A stretch of DNA of 10,078 bases. It comes from Elusimicrobiota bacterium (GTDB lineage: Bacteria > Elusimicrobiota > Elusimicrobia > UBA1565 > UBA9628). Shown one piece after another: positions 1 to 6,525 of this stretch. The stretch covers positions 1-10,078 of the forward strand of contig JAGWMT010000104.1 of the NCBI GenBank assembly GCA_028871595.1, written 5' to 3'. How positions within the stretch are numbered: the stretch's first letter is position 1; each line of letters starts with the position of its first letter. The notes under the pieces are model-generated. The model saw only the letters and a list, made by a program, of their open reading frames with translations, had not been told where the DNA came from and did no database searches. The position numbers and the translations under genes are program-made.

Positions 1-465
1 GCCTTCCTGGATGCGCGCGCCGCCCGAGTCGCACAGGCCGATCACCGGCACGCCGGCCGCGATGGCCAGGTCCATGGCCTTGCAGATCTTCATGGCGTGG
101 GCCAAGCCCAAGGAGCCCCCCACCACGGTGAAGTCCTGCGCGTACACGCACACCGGCCGCCCGCCGATGCGCGCGAAGCCCGTCACCACGCCGTCGGCGG
201 CCATGTACTTCTGGCCCAGGCCGAAGTCGGCGGCGCGCGTCTCGACGAGCTGGTCGATCTCCTCGAAGCTGTCGTCGTCCACCAGCATGTCGAGGCGCTC
301 GCGCGCGGTCAGCTTCCCCAGGGCCTTCTGCGCGGCGACGCGCTCCGGTCCGCCGCCCGCCTCGGCCTTGGCGATCTTGTCGTGAAGAATCTGGATCTTC
401 GGGGAGACGAGCGGGCGCTTGGGCGCGGGCGCGGGCTTCGCGTCCTTCTTGTTTGATTTATCCAT
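1..465 (-). CDS. pccB: Acyl-CoA carboxyltransferase subunit (propionyl-CoA carboxylase beta / methylmalonyl-CoA decarboxylase alpha family), 5' part
   Basis: This is the N-terminal 155 codons of a biotin-dependent carboxyltransferase; the gene runs off the left edge, so no stop is visible. The family moves a carboxyl group between carboxybiotin and an acyl-CoA, here most likely propionyl-CoA/methylmalonyl-CoA given the neighbours. After a Lys/Pro/Ala-rich lead of about 20 residues comes the usual helical start (KIQILHDKIAKAEAGGG, LTARERLDMLVD). The crotonase-fold core follows, with the motif AQDFTVVGGSLG and then CDSGGARIQEG at the window edge. The ATG at 465 is the only likely start, because an in-frame TAA lies two codons upstream (469-471). 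No Shine-Dalgarno sequence is visible. The N-terminal part alone cannot separate a carboxylase beta subunit (PccB, forward) from a decarboxylase alpha subunit (MmdA, propionate-forming). The family is sure; the exact enzyme is inferred. Confidence 0.93.
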   Translation of the reverse strand, partial: MDKSNKKDAKPAPAPKRPLVSPKIQILHDKIAKAEAGGGPERVAAQKALGKLTARERLDMLVDDDSFEEIDQLVETRAADFGLGQKYMAADGVVTGFARIGGRPVCVYAQDFTVVGGSLGLAHAMKICKAMDLAIAAGVPVIGLCDSGGARIQEG

Positions 466-478
466 GGTTTAAGCCAAA

Positions 479-496
479 ACTCGCGCCGGCGCGAGT
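479..496. promoter_or_regulatory. 18-bp perfect palindrome upstream of the carboxyltransferase gene
   Basis: ACTCGCGCC followed directly by its exact reverse complement GGCGCGAGT lies in the 83-bp gap between the epimerase stop (549) and the carboxyltransferase start (465), ending 13 nt before the ATG. As DNA it could be an operator for a dimeric regulator. As RNA read leftwards it would form a GC-rich hairpin followed by a run of four U, like a weak terminator or attenuator. The symmetry is seen; the role is inferred. The rest of the gap holds only an imperfect palindrome (502-515). Confidence 0.5.
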
Positions 497-548
497 CGCG
501 ATGCGTGATCGCACAACAGAACTCGCTCCAGAGTCGGTGAACGGAATC

Positions 549-941
549 TCATTGCGACTCCTCGACTAATTCGACGAGCACGCCGCCCTGATCCTTCGGA
601 TGAAGAAACGCGACCTGATGCCCCCAAGCCCCGGGACGGGCGGCCGAATCAATCAAAGCGGCGCCCGCCGCGGCCTGGCGCTTGAGTTCCTCGGCGATGC
701 TGGGCACGGCGAAAGCGAGGTGATGTTGTCCGGGACCCTTTTTGTCCAGGTGCTTCGTGACGGGCGAATCGGGATGGGTGCCGACAAGCAGTTCAATGTA
801 AGGACCGTCGCCCATAAAGGCCACTTCGACCTTCTGGGACGGGACGATTTCGCGATGGGCCAGCTTCAGGCCCATGGCCTTGTGACGAGCGATCGCGTCG
901 TCCAAAGACTTCACGGCGATGCCCACGTGATGGAGCTTCAT
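549..941 (-). CDS. mce: Methylmalonyl-CoA epimerase
   Basis: A 130-residue protein of the vicinal oxygen chelate (glyoxalase) fold. It interconverts (S)- and (R)-methylmalonyl-CoA, linking the carboxylase to the B12 mutase. Two beta-alpha-beta-beta-beta units are visible. The expected metal ligands are in place: H5 in HHVGIAV, E50 in YIELL, H74 in GQHHLAFAV and E124 in VLVELVEE. The FLHPKD and GVLVELVEE motifs near the end are typical, and the length is normal. I chose the ATG at 941 because family homology starts at MKLHHVG; the same frame runs open to 1091 but that extension is antisense-like sequence inside the NYN gene. The start lies 7 nt after the NYN stop. Its G+C (35 of 60 in 721-780) is lower than the mutase genes but above the adjacent island. 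It probably shared an operon directly with meaB before the island arrived. Confidence 0.93.
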   Translation of the reverse strand: MKLHHVGIAVKSLDDAIARHKAMGLKLAHREIVPSQKVEVAFMGDGPYIELLVGTHPDSPVTKHLDKKGPGQHHLAFAVPSIAEELKRQAAAGAALIDSAARPGAWGHQVAFLHPKDQGGVLVELVEESQ

Positions 942-948
942 GCCATCT

Positions 949-1557
949 TCACGGAACATCCAGACAAGCATCGTAGGTTGCCCTATCGATTTTAATCCAT
1001 TCAGTTTTGTTGATGCCGCGAGTATTACGATTAGTGGGACTGGATGGATAGGCGCTTGCCACCTTGATCCAGCGATCCTGCTCAACGGCAATCAACCGCA
1101 CTTCATCGGCGACTTCCGTAAAATCTTGATCTTGACTGAAAATCAAAGCTACATCGTATTCTTTAAGAATCGCGCTCCTAATTACATCAAGGGCGATCCT
1201 AATATCGATTCCTTTCTCACTAGCACTTAAGAAGCTATATGCCTTGCCGTCAGGCAACTTAACGCTCTTATTTCTATATTTAAGAGCACGGCTATATGTC
1301 TCCACACCCTGACGGCTCATCTTAAGGAGCTTTGCTACCCAGAATTCATTCAGTCTCTTATTATCTGCTGGGTCAGGAACCCCTGTATAGAACTTTGTTT
1401 TTACAAGAGTCCAGCCCCTGTCTATACAAATCTTTTCTGCCAATGCCTTAGGATTATAATTCGGTGAGTTATAACCATAAGCATCTTTGGCTGCATAGAA
1501 GAGATTTTGCCCATCAATAAAGGCAAAAACTCGTTTAACAGCGGGCTCTGCTAACAT
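949..1557 (-). CDS. NYN-domain protein, putative PIN-like endoribonuclease
   Basis: A 202-residue soluble protein of the NYN (LabA/DUF88-like) group in the PIN-like nuclease superfamily. These are metal-dependent nucleases thought to act on RNA. Acidic active-site candidates are D15 and N18 in FAFIDGQNLFY, D118 (and D124) in KGIDIRIALD, and D143/D145 in IFSQDQDF, the counterpart of the usual SGDSDF. I chose the ATG at 1557 because AGGGGC lies just upstream and homology starts shortly after it. An in-frame ATG at 1593 would put the start inside a hairpin loop. The gene is about 40% G+C (24/60 in 1141-1200 and in 1381-1440), unlike its neighbours, which points to transfer. It has its own promoter-like sequence. 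The C-terminus (YDACLDVP) stops right at the island edge and may be slightly short. Target unknown; the family call is firm, RNase activity is inferred. Confidence 0.85.
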   Translation of the reverse strand: MLAEPAVKRVFAFIDGQNLFYAAKDAYGYNSPNYNPKALAEKICIDRGWTLVKTKFYTGVPDPADNKRLNEFWVAKLLKMSRQGVETYSRALKYRNKSVKLPDGKAYSFLSASEKGIDIRIALDVIRSAILKEYDVALIFSQDQDFTEVADEVRLIAVEQDRWIKVASAYPSSPTNRNTRGINKTEWIKIDRATYDACLDVP

Positions 1558-1576
1558 TTTGCCCCTAAAATAAGAA

Positions 1577-1610
1577 CCCCAACCGGGCCACAAGGGCGAG
1601 TCGGTTGGGG
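1577..1610 (-). terminator. Stem-loop with U-rich tail in the leader of the NYN gene (terminator or attenuator)
   Basis: The arms CCCCAACCG (1577-1585) and CGGTTGGGG (1602-1610) are perfect 9-bp complements around a 16-nt loop. Read leftwards the stem is followed by TTCTTATTTT (1576-1567), as in an intrinsic terminator; on the other strand it is followed by ATTAAATTT, so it could work both ways. It lies after a promoter-like sequence and ends about 20 nt before the NYN start, so it could end transcripts arriving from meaB and the broken ATPase gene, or act as an attenuator in the NYN leader. The stem is seen; the function is inferred. Confidence 0.6.
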
Positions 1611-1631
1611 ATTAAATTTGAGTACAGGCAT

Positions 1632-1661
1632 AGTATATCTGGAATGCATGCGAGAAATCAA
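1632..1661 (-). promoter_or_regulatory. Sigma70-like promoter for the NYN gene
   Basis: On the minus strand TTGATT (1656-1661, 4 of 6 to consensus) is followed after 18 bp by TATACT (1632-1637, 5 of 6 to consensus). Transcription would start near 1625 and give a leader of about 70 nt that contains the 1577-1610 hairpin. It sits between the broken ATPase gene and the NYN gene, the only spot in the island with room for a promoter. Predicted from sequence only. Confidence 0.5.
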
Positions 1662-1687
1662 GGCCTCAACGGCAGCATTGCGCAAAT

Positions 1688-2285
1688 TCATGCGATTTGT
1701 TTGCCTTGTGAAAGCTCCAGCCCATCTCTATAAACAAAAGGGATTTTATAACTGACGCCTTTGCGCGATCGTGATTCAGAGAGAAAGCCGATATCGATTA
1801 GATCTGAAATTATTTTATCGCTCGACTTTCCCAACAATCTGCGAATACTCTCAGGGGAATATTCCGTTTTCCCTTTTACGAACTTCTTAATGTTAGGCCA
1901 AAAATGCGGGAACTCGGCCTGAAGATAGGTCACGCATTTCTTTTTAGATAACTGTTCGAGTCCGTATCTAATCGAAGCCGAGCCAATAATGTTTTCGGAC
2001 TGACGCCCGGCAACATGCGTCAACCCCGTAAAGCCCTCTTCTGTTCCCGTAATCTGACTCAAAATTTCATCCGACCTATCAATCATTAACTGCGCCTGAA
2101 CACCAAAGAGAACTTTTCCCTGACCCCTTGGTCCCTGGAATCAGATCAACACGGTCATTCCACAAATCCGCGAATACAGAGGTCTCGACCCGGGCTGCTT
2201 CAAGCAGGGTATCTTGTTCTGCAATCGAACCACCCAAATCAATCCGATTGAGAAGCTGAATTAACTCTTCTCTATTGTAAGCCAT
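1688..2285 (-). pseudogene. Remnant of a P-loop ATPase (Sll1717-like family) with internal deletion and frameshift
   Basis: Two reading frames look like the two ends of one large ATPase. The first (2285-2079, 68 aa) has an ordinary N-terminus (NREELIQLLNRIDLGG) running into a Walker A loop, GTKGSGKSS at residues 51-59, then turns to unrelated residues (WCSGAVND) and stops. The second (2086-1688, 132 aa) is in the +1 frame, and its ATG overlaps the end of the first. It has no ATP-binding motif but looks like a C-terminal winged-helix region (LLGKSSDKIISDLIDIGFL, YKIPFVYRDGLELSQGK). Walker B and the rest of the ATPase core are missing, so several hundred codons were probably lost at about 2086-2106. 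The ATG at 2285 shares its A with the meaB TGA stop (TGATG), so the first part may still be translated. The family name is from memory of the motif style and is tentative; that it is a broken P-loop ATPase is fairly sure. Confidence 0.72.
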
Positions 2286-3232
2286 CAGTTACGCAAAAGC
2301 CTCCGCCCCACCGCCGCGGGATCGCTCTTGTGCGCCAGCATCTCTTCCAAAATCTTGTCCGTCACGCGGTCCAGCGCGGTCTTCACGACCCGGCGCTGGA
2401 TCCAGAACTGGAGCTCGGTGGCGTGCTGTTTCTTCAGGCGCGCCCGCCCTTCGCCGGACTTCTCCAGATGCTTCCAATGACCCTCGATCTCCGCGGCCAG
2501 ACCGGCGACGCCTTCTCCGGACAGCGCGGAGGTGGCGACGATGGGCGGCTCCCACTCCTTGACCGCCTGGCCGGCCGAGCGGCCCAGGCCCAGGGCCGCG
2601 CGCAGGTCGCCGACGGCCTTGTCCTTGCCGGCCAGGTCGGCCTTGTTGACCACGAACACGTCGCCGATCTCCATGGCGCCGGCCTTCATGGCCTGGATCT
2701 CGTCGCCCATGGCGGGCGTGGTCACGTACAGCACGGTGTCCACGACGGAGGCGATGTCCACCTCGTCCTGGCCGGTGCCCACCGTCTCGATCAAAATCTT
2801 CCGGCAGCCGAGCGCCTCCAGGACGTGGATGGCGCCGAAGATGGTGTGGGTCAGCCCGCCGATCATGCCGCGCGACGCCAAGGAGCGGATGAACACGCCC
2901 GGGTCGGTGGCGTGCTCCATGATGCGCAGGCGGTCTCCAAGAAACGCTCCGCCCGAGATGGACGAGGACGGATCCACCATCAGGACCCCGACCTTCCATT
3001 TCTTGGAGCGGTAATGGCCGATCAGGCGGCCGGTCAACGTGGACTTGCCGGCGCCGGGAGGGCCGCAGACGCCGATCTTCTGGGCGGAGCCCGAGGACTT
3101 GAAGAACTCCTTGGCCAGGACGTCGGACGATTTCTCCTCGTTGATCACCACCGACAGCGCGCGCGAGGCCGCGGCGTGCTCGCCGCGGCGCACGCGCTTG
3201 ATCAGGTCCAACGGGTCGTTTTTAGCGGGCAA
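2285..3232 (-). CDS. meaB: MeaB/ArgK-type G-protein chaperone of methylmalonyl-CoA mutase
   Basis: A 315-residue SIMIBI-class GTPase that loads and protects the B12 cofactor of methylmalonyl-CoA mutase, acting in the cytoplasm with the two mutase subunits encoded upstream. Visible motifs are Walker A GPPGAGKS at 57-64, [15 protein letters not shown] at 88-101 (very characteristic of the family), [11 protein letters not shown] around 149-159 (Walker B/switch), and the guanine-binding NKAD at 196-199. A C-terminal helical arm typical of the dimer follows. Length is normal for the family. The start is a TTG at 3232 overlapping the end of the small-subunit gene by 11 nt, with GAAAGAGAA upstream as a modest ribosome site; an in-frame TTG at 3211 is a less likely alternative. 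Its TGA overlaps the ATG of the broken ATPase gene (TGATG). Its place directly after the B12-binding subunit supports the role. Confidence 0.95.
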   Translation of the reverse strand: MPAKNDPLDLIKRVRRGEHAAASRALSVVINEEKSSDVLAKEFFKSSGSAQKIGVCGPPGAGKSTLTGRLIGHYRSKKWKVGVLMVDPSSSISGGAFLGDRLRIMEHATDPGVFIRSLASRGMIGGLTHTIFGAIHVLEALGCRKILIETVGTGQDEVDIASVVDTVLYVTTPAMGDEIQAMKAGAMEIGDVFVVNKADLAGKDKAVGDLRAALGLGRSAGQAVKEWEPPIVATSALSGEGVAGLAAEIEGHWKHLEKSGEGRARLKKQHATELQFWIQRRVVKTALDRVTDKILEEMLAHKSDPAAVGRRLLRN

Positions 3233-3626
3233 CCGCGAGGTTCTCTTTCAAATAGTCGACGATGGCCGAGAGCGAGGTGCCGGGGCCGAAGACGCGGTCC
3301 ACGCCCGCTTTTTTCAGCGCCGGGACGTCCTCGTCGGGGATGATCCCCCCGCCGAACACCAGCACGTCCTTGAGGCCCGACTTCTTCAGCTTCTTGACCA
3401 CTTCCGGAAACAAGGTCAGGTGCGCGCCGGACAGCAAGGACAGCCCCACGGCGTCCACGTCCTCCTGCATGGCGGCGGCGGCGATCATGTCCGGCGTCTG
3501 GCGGATGCCGGTGTAGATCACCTCGAAGCCGGCGTCGCGCAGGGCGCGGACGATGACCTTCGCGCCGCGGTCGTGGCCGTCCAGGCCGGGCTTGGCGATC
3601 AGGACGCGGAAGGGTTTCTCGTTCAC
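3222..3626 (-). CDS. mcmA2: Methylmalonyl-CoA mutase small subunit, B12-binding domain
   Basis: A 134-residue stand-alone cobalamin-binding (Rossmann-like) domain that carries adenosylcobalamin for the catalytic large subunit. The B12 signature is complete: DGHDRG at 16-21, with H18 as the lower axial cobalt ligand, SLLSG at 63-67 and GGG at 92-94. The length fits the split form of the mutase, in which this domain is a separate chain rather than fused to the large subunit. The start is GTG at 3626, preceded by a near-perfect AAGGAGG with good spacing; this GTG overlaps the TGA of the GAF/HD-GYP gene (GTGA), so the two are probably translationally coupled. The gene is followed by overlapping meaB. 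Oddly, it is separated from its large-subunit partner by two genes of apparently unrelated function. Confidence 0.94.
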   Translation of the reverse strand: MNEKPFRVLIAKPGLDGHDRGAKVIVRALRDAGFEVIYTGIRQTPDMIAAAAMQEDVDAVGLSLLSGAHLTLFPEVVKKLKKSGLKDVLVFGGGIIPDEDVPALKKAGVDRVFGPGTSLSAIVDYLKENLAVAR

Positions 3627-4711
3627 CAGGATCCTCCTTGAGACTCCAGCACGGCGCCGAAGGCCTCGACGACGGCCGGGTCGTAGCGGGTGCCCGCGCC
3701 GTCGCGCGCTTCCTTCAGCGCCTGCGCGCCCAGCTCCGCGTCGCGCAGTCCGGACACGCGCAGCTCCTCCATCTTGACCACCAGGCCCAGCACGCGCGCG
3801 CCCAGCGGGATGTCCTCGCCCTTGAGCTTGCCCGGGTAGCCGGAGCCGTCCCACTTTTCCTTGTGATGGCGGATCATGGGGATGGCGCCTTCCAGCATCT
3901 TGATCCCCTCCAGCATGCGCGCCGAGAAGGCGGGCAGCATCTCCTCCGAGGCGCTCATCACGCCCATGTCCGCCAGCAGGCGCGGGTTCTTGAAGGCGAT
4001 GTAGCCGATCTTGTGCAGGATGCCGGCGTAGTAGAGCATCCGGTAGTCGTACTCGTCCACGCCCAGCGCGCGGCCGATGGTGCAGGCCAGCTTGGCGGCG
4101 CGGACCGGGTAGTCCTCAAGTCCCGGCTTGGTGGTCTCGATCACGCCGACCAGCAGCTCGAGCACGTGGGAGAAGAAGTTCTTCTGCTCCGCCATGATCT
4201 TGGTATTGGTGATGGCCACCGACGCCAGGCTGGCCAGGCTGGACAGCAGGCCCACGTGGGCCTCGGTGTACTCGCCTTCCTTCTTATTGAGCACCTCGAC
4301 GACGCCCACCAGGTCGCCGCGGAAGATCATGGGCACGCACAGAAGCGAGCGCGTCTGGAAGCCCGACGCCTTGTCGAACTTGCCGGCGAAGCGCGGGTCC
4401 GTGCGCGTGTTGTTGACCATCTGCGGCTGGCGGTTCTCCGCCACCCAGCCCGCGATGCCCTGGCCCAAGGGCAAGGTCATCGTCTTCAGCGCCTTGGCCT
4501 TCTCGCCGGAGGCGATGCGGAAGAACAGGCTTTTCTTGTCGTCGGTCACCAGCATGATGGAGCTGGCCTCCGACTCGGTCAGCTGCTCGGCGGCGGTCCC
4601 GATCTTCTGCAGGAGACAGTCCAGGTCCACCGTGGAGTTCAGGCTGCCCGCGATGGAGAAAAGCTCCAGCGCGAGATCGACGTTCATCTCCGGCGCGTTC
4701 GTGTCGGCCAT
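3623..4711 (-). CDS. GAF-domain protein with degenerate HD-GYP domain
   Basis: A 362-residue cytoplasmic protein with no membrane segment. Residues about 22-170 are a GAF sensor domain ([38 protein letters not shown]). Residues about 185-355 are an HD-GYP domain, normally a cyclic di-GMP phosphodiesterase. The GYP signature is kept ([22 protein letters not shown], 282-302), but key metal ligands are gone: the HD dyad reads H233-K234 (LHKIG), the early His of the HSxRV region is Tyr/Pro (YPVRA, 201-205), the next His is Leu (MLPAFSA, 258-264), and the late Asp is K313 (VVKMEEL). It is therefore probably not a working phosphodiesterase and may instead sense, bind or scaffold. The start is ATG 4711, two bases after the ATPase stop, with GGAG in front. 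An upstream open stretch to 5056 is a shadow of the ATPase gene. The placement suggests it works with that ATPase. Confidence 0.9.
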   Translation of the reverse strand: MADTNAPEMNVDLALELFSIAGSLNSTVDLDCLLQKIGTAAEQLTESEASSIMLVTDDKKSLFFRIASGEKAKALKTMTLPLGQGIAGWVAENRQPQMVNNTRTDPRFAGKFDKASGFQTRSLLCVPMIFRGDLVGVVEVLNKKEGEYTEAHVGLLSSLASLASVAITNTKIMAEQKNFFSHVLELLVGVIETTKPGLEDYPVRAAKLACTIGRALGVDEYDYRMLYYAGILHKIGYIAFKNPRLLADMGVMSASEEMLPAFSARMLEGIKMLEGAIPMIRHHKEKWDGSGYPGKLKGEDIPLGARVLGLVVKMEELRVSGLRDAELGAQALKEARDGAGTRYDPAVVEAFGAVLESQGGSW

Positions 4712-4713
4712 GG

Positions 4714-6525
4714 CTACTCCGTGCCTCCCAGGACTTCGCGGGCCGTGGTGAGGCCCATCTTGACCTTCTCCAGGCCGTCCTGGGTGATGAGCCGCATGCC
4801 CTCCTTGATGGCGTGCGTGCGGATGGTGTCGGCGGCGACGTCGCGCAGGGCGGTCAGGCGCAGGGCGTCGGTCATGACCAGGAGCTCGTGCATGCCGACG
4901 CGGCCCTTGTAGCCGATGCCCTTGCAGGTCTCGCACTTGTTCTCCCCGGCGGGCGGGGCGAACAGCTTGATCCCCTTGGGCAGGTCCACCTTGTTCTCCT
5001 CGAAGACCTTGATCTCCTCGGGCTTCGGGTCGCGCTCCACCTTGCAGGCGGCGCACAGCCGGCGCGACAGGCGCTGGGCCAGAATGGCCTTGATGGTGGT
5101 GGCGACCATGAAGGCGGGCAGGCCCATGTCCACCAGGCGCGAGACGGTGGAGGACGCGTCGTTGGTGTGGATGGTGGAGAAGACCAAGTGGCCGGTCATG
5201 GCGGCCTCGCAGGCGATGTGGGCGGTCTCCTCGTCGCGGATTTCGCCGACCATGATGACGTCGGGGTCCAGGCGCAGGAACGAGCGCAGGGCCGCCGCGA
5301 AGTCGAACTTCTTGTCCCCGCCCAGCTTCACGTCCGGATTGACCGGGACCTGGATGATGCCGGGCAGGTTGTACTCGACCGGGTTCTCGGCCGTCAGGAT
5401 CTTGATGTCCGGGCGGTTGACGTGGTTCAAACAGGCGTAAAGAGTCGTCGATTTTCCGGAGCCCGTGGGTCCGCAGACGATGATCAGGCCGAAGTTCTTC
5501 TTGCCGCCGATGCCCTTGAGCAGGCCCAGCAGCTTGGCCAAGGTGTCTTCCATGAAGCCCATCTTCAGGATGTCCACCTGGACGCTGGCGCGGTCCAGGA
5601 TGCGCATGACGCAGGACTCCCCGTACACGGTGGGGACCATCTCGACGCGGAACTCGATGGGCTTGCCCTGCGCCAAAATCTGAATGCGGCCCGATTGAGG
5701 AATACGGCGCTCGGTGATGTTCATCGAGTTCGTCATGATCTTGATCTTCGCCGAGATGGCGTTGCGGTAGCCCCAGGGCACGCTGAACGTGCCCGGGATC
5801 AGCATGCCGTCCACGCGGTAGCGCAGGTTGATGATGGAGGTCTTGCCGGTGGGATCCTCGAACGGCTCGATGTGGATGTCCGAGGCCTTCATGGACATGG
5901 CGGTCAGGATGATGGCGTTGACGTACTTCTCGACCTCGGGCGCGGAGGCGTCCACCTCGGTGATGTCGGTCTTCTGCTCCTCCTTCTGGACCTCCAGGCC
6001 GCCGGTGTCGGAGGGAATCTCGCCTTCCTTTTTATTGGCGCCCACGTCGGAGATCAGGCGGTTGAGCGCCTCGCCGTTGCCGCGGCCGTGCGCGGTGTCC
6101 AGCGCGGCCAGGATGTCTTGAGGCAGGGCCAGGTAGGGCTGGATCTCCAGGCCCGTGCGCAGCTGGAGGTCCTCGCTGACGAAGAAATCGCGCGGGTCGC
6201 CCATGGCGACGAACAGGACGTTCTCTTCTTTCGCGAACGGAATGGCCACATGGCGGCGGGCGACGGCCTCGGGGATGGTCTTGGCCACCTCCGGGTCCAC
6301 TTCCATCTGCACCAGGTCCACGGCCTTGACCTGCCACTCCTCGGACAGGGCCTTGAGCAGCTGGCCCTTCGGGATCAGCGCCAGATCCAGCACCGCCTGC
6401 TGAAAGCTCTTGCCGGACTTGGCGACCTCGGCGTTGGCGGCCTTGACCTGCTCCTCGTTGAGGAGCTTGCGCTCCGTCAGGATCTCGGCGACGGTGCGGC
6501 GGCGCTGCAGTCCTTTAACGGCCAT
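4714..6525 (-). CDS. gspE: GspE/PilB-family type II secretion / type IV pilus assembly ATPase
   Basis: A 603-residue hexameric secretion ATPase that would power pilus or pseudopilus assembly at the inner-membrane face. Order of parts: N-terminal MshEN-like domain (about 10-150), Asp/Glu/Lys-rich linker (about 160-195), the N2 motif KASDIHIEPFED (213-224), Walker A GPTGSGKST (352-360), Asp box TAENPVEY (378-385), Walker B region DPDVIMVGEIRD (420-431), His box TGHLVFSTIHTNDA (444-457), and a zinc-type tetracysteine C491-x2-C494 ... C531-x2-C534. Full length, all catalytic motifs present. The start ATG at 6525 has GGAGAACATC in front and overlaps the mutase gene by 11 nt. GspE and PilB cannot be separated without partner genes, none of which is in view. 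The MshEN-like repeats lack most of the cyclic di-GMP motif residues. Its position between mutase genes is unusual. Confidence 0.95.
   Translation of the reverse strand: MAVKGLQRRRTVAEILTERKLLNEEQVKAANAEVAKSGKSFQQAVLDLALIPKGQLLKALSEEWQVKAVDLVQMEVDPEVAKTIPEAVARRHVAIPFAKEENVLFVAMGDPRDFFVSEDLQLRTGLEIQPYLALPQDILAALDTAHGRGNGEALNRLISDVGANKKEGEIPSDTGGLEVQKEEQKTDITEVDASAPEVEKYVNAIILTAMSMKASDIHIEPFEDPTGKTSIINLRYRVDGMLIPGTFSVPWGYRNAISAKIKIMTNSMNITERRIPQSGRIQILAQGKPIEFRVEMVPTVYGESCVMRILDRASVQVDILKMGFMEDTLAKLLGLLKGIGGKKNFGLIIVCGPTGSGKSTTLYACLNHVNRPDIKILTAENPVEYNLPGIIQVPVNPDVKLGGDKKFDFAAALRSFLRLDPDVIMVGEIRDEETAHIACEAAMTGHLVFSTIHTNDASSTVSRLVDMGLPAFMVATTIKAILAQRLSRRLCAACKVERDPKPEEIKVFEENKVDLPKGIKLFAPPAGENKCETCKGIGYKGRVGMHELLVMTDALRLTALRDVAADTIRTHAIKEGMRLITQDGLEKVKMGLTTAREVLGGTE

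Larger units (their letters stand above)
942..2286. other. AT-richer acquired island between meaB and the epimerase gene, flanked by GCCATC direct repeats
   Basis: Sampled blocks inside this stretch are 40% G+C (24 of 60 bases in 1141-1200 and in 1381-1440), against 73% (44 of 60) in the mutase gene at 7081-7140. It holds the broken ATPase gene, a promoter-like site, a hairpin and the NYN gene. GCCATC occurs at 942-947 and again at 2281-2286, exactly at the two edges. Removing one repeat and the 1333 bp between them would leave the meaB TGA, four bases (TGGC) and the epimerase ATG, matching the tight packing elsewhere. No transposase, integrase or terminal inverted repeat is visible, so the mechanism is unknown. 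Foreign origin is inferred from composition. Confidence 0.65.

Noticed and set aside
502..515. Imperfect palindrome TGCGTGATCGCACA, reminiscent of a CRP/FNR-like site
   Set aside because: The half-sites match at only 5 of 7 positions and no matching promoter elements are visible nearby.
942..1091. N-terminal extension of the epimerase and a plus-strand frame at 940-1230
   Set aside because: Both overlap the NYN coding frame, which has clear nuclease motifs; epimerase homology begins at the ATG at 941.
949..2285. Interpretation of the island as a complete defence system or transposon
   Set aside because: The ATPase is broken, no transposase, integrase, inverted repeats or recognised defence partner is present, and a single NYN gene does not establish a system.
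4712..5056. Upstream extension of the GAF/HD-GYP protein
   Set aside because: It is a frame shadow of the ATPase C-terminal region; ATG 4711 follows the ATPase stop directly and carries GGAG.
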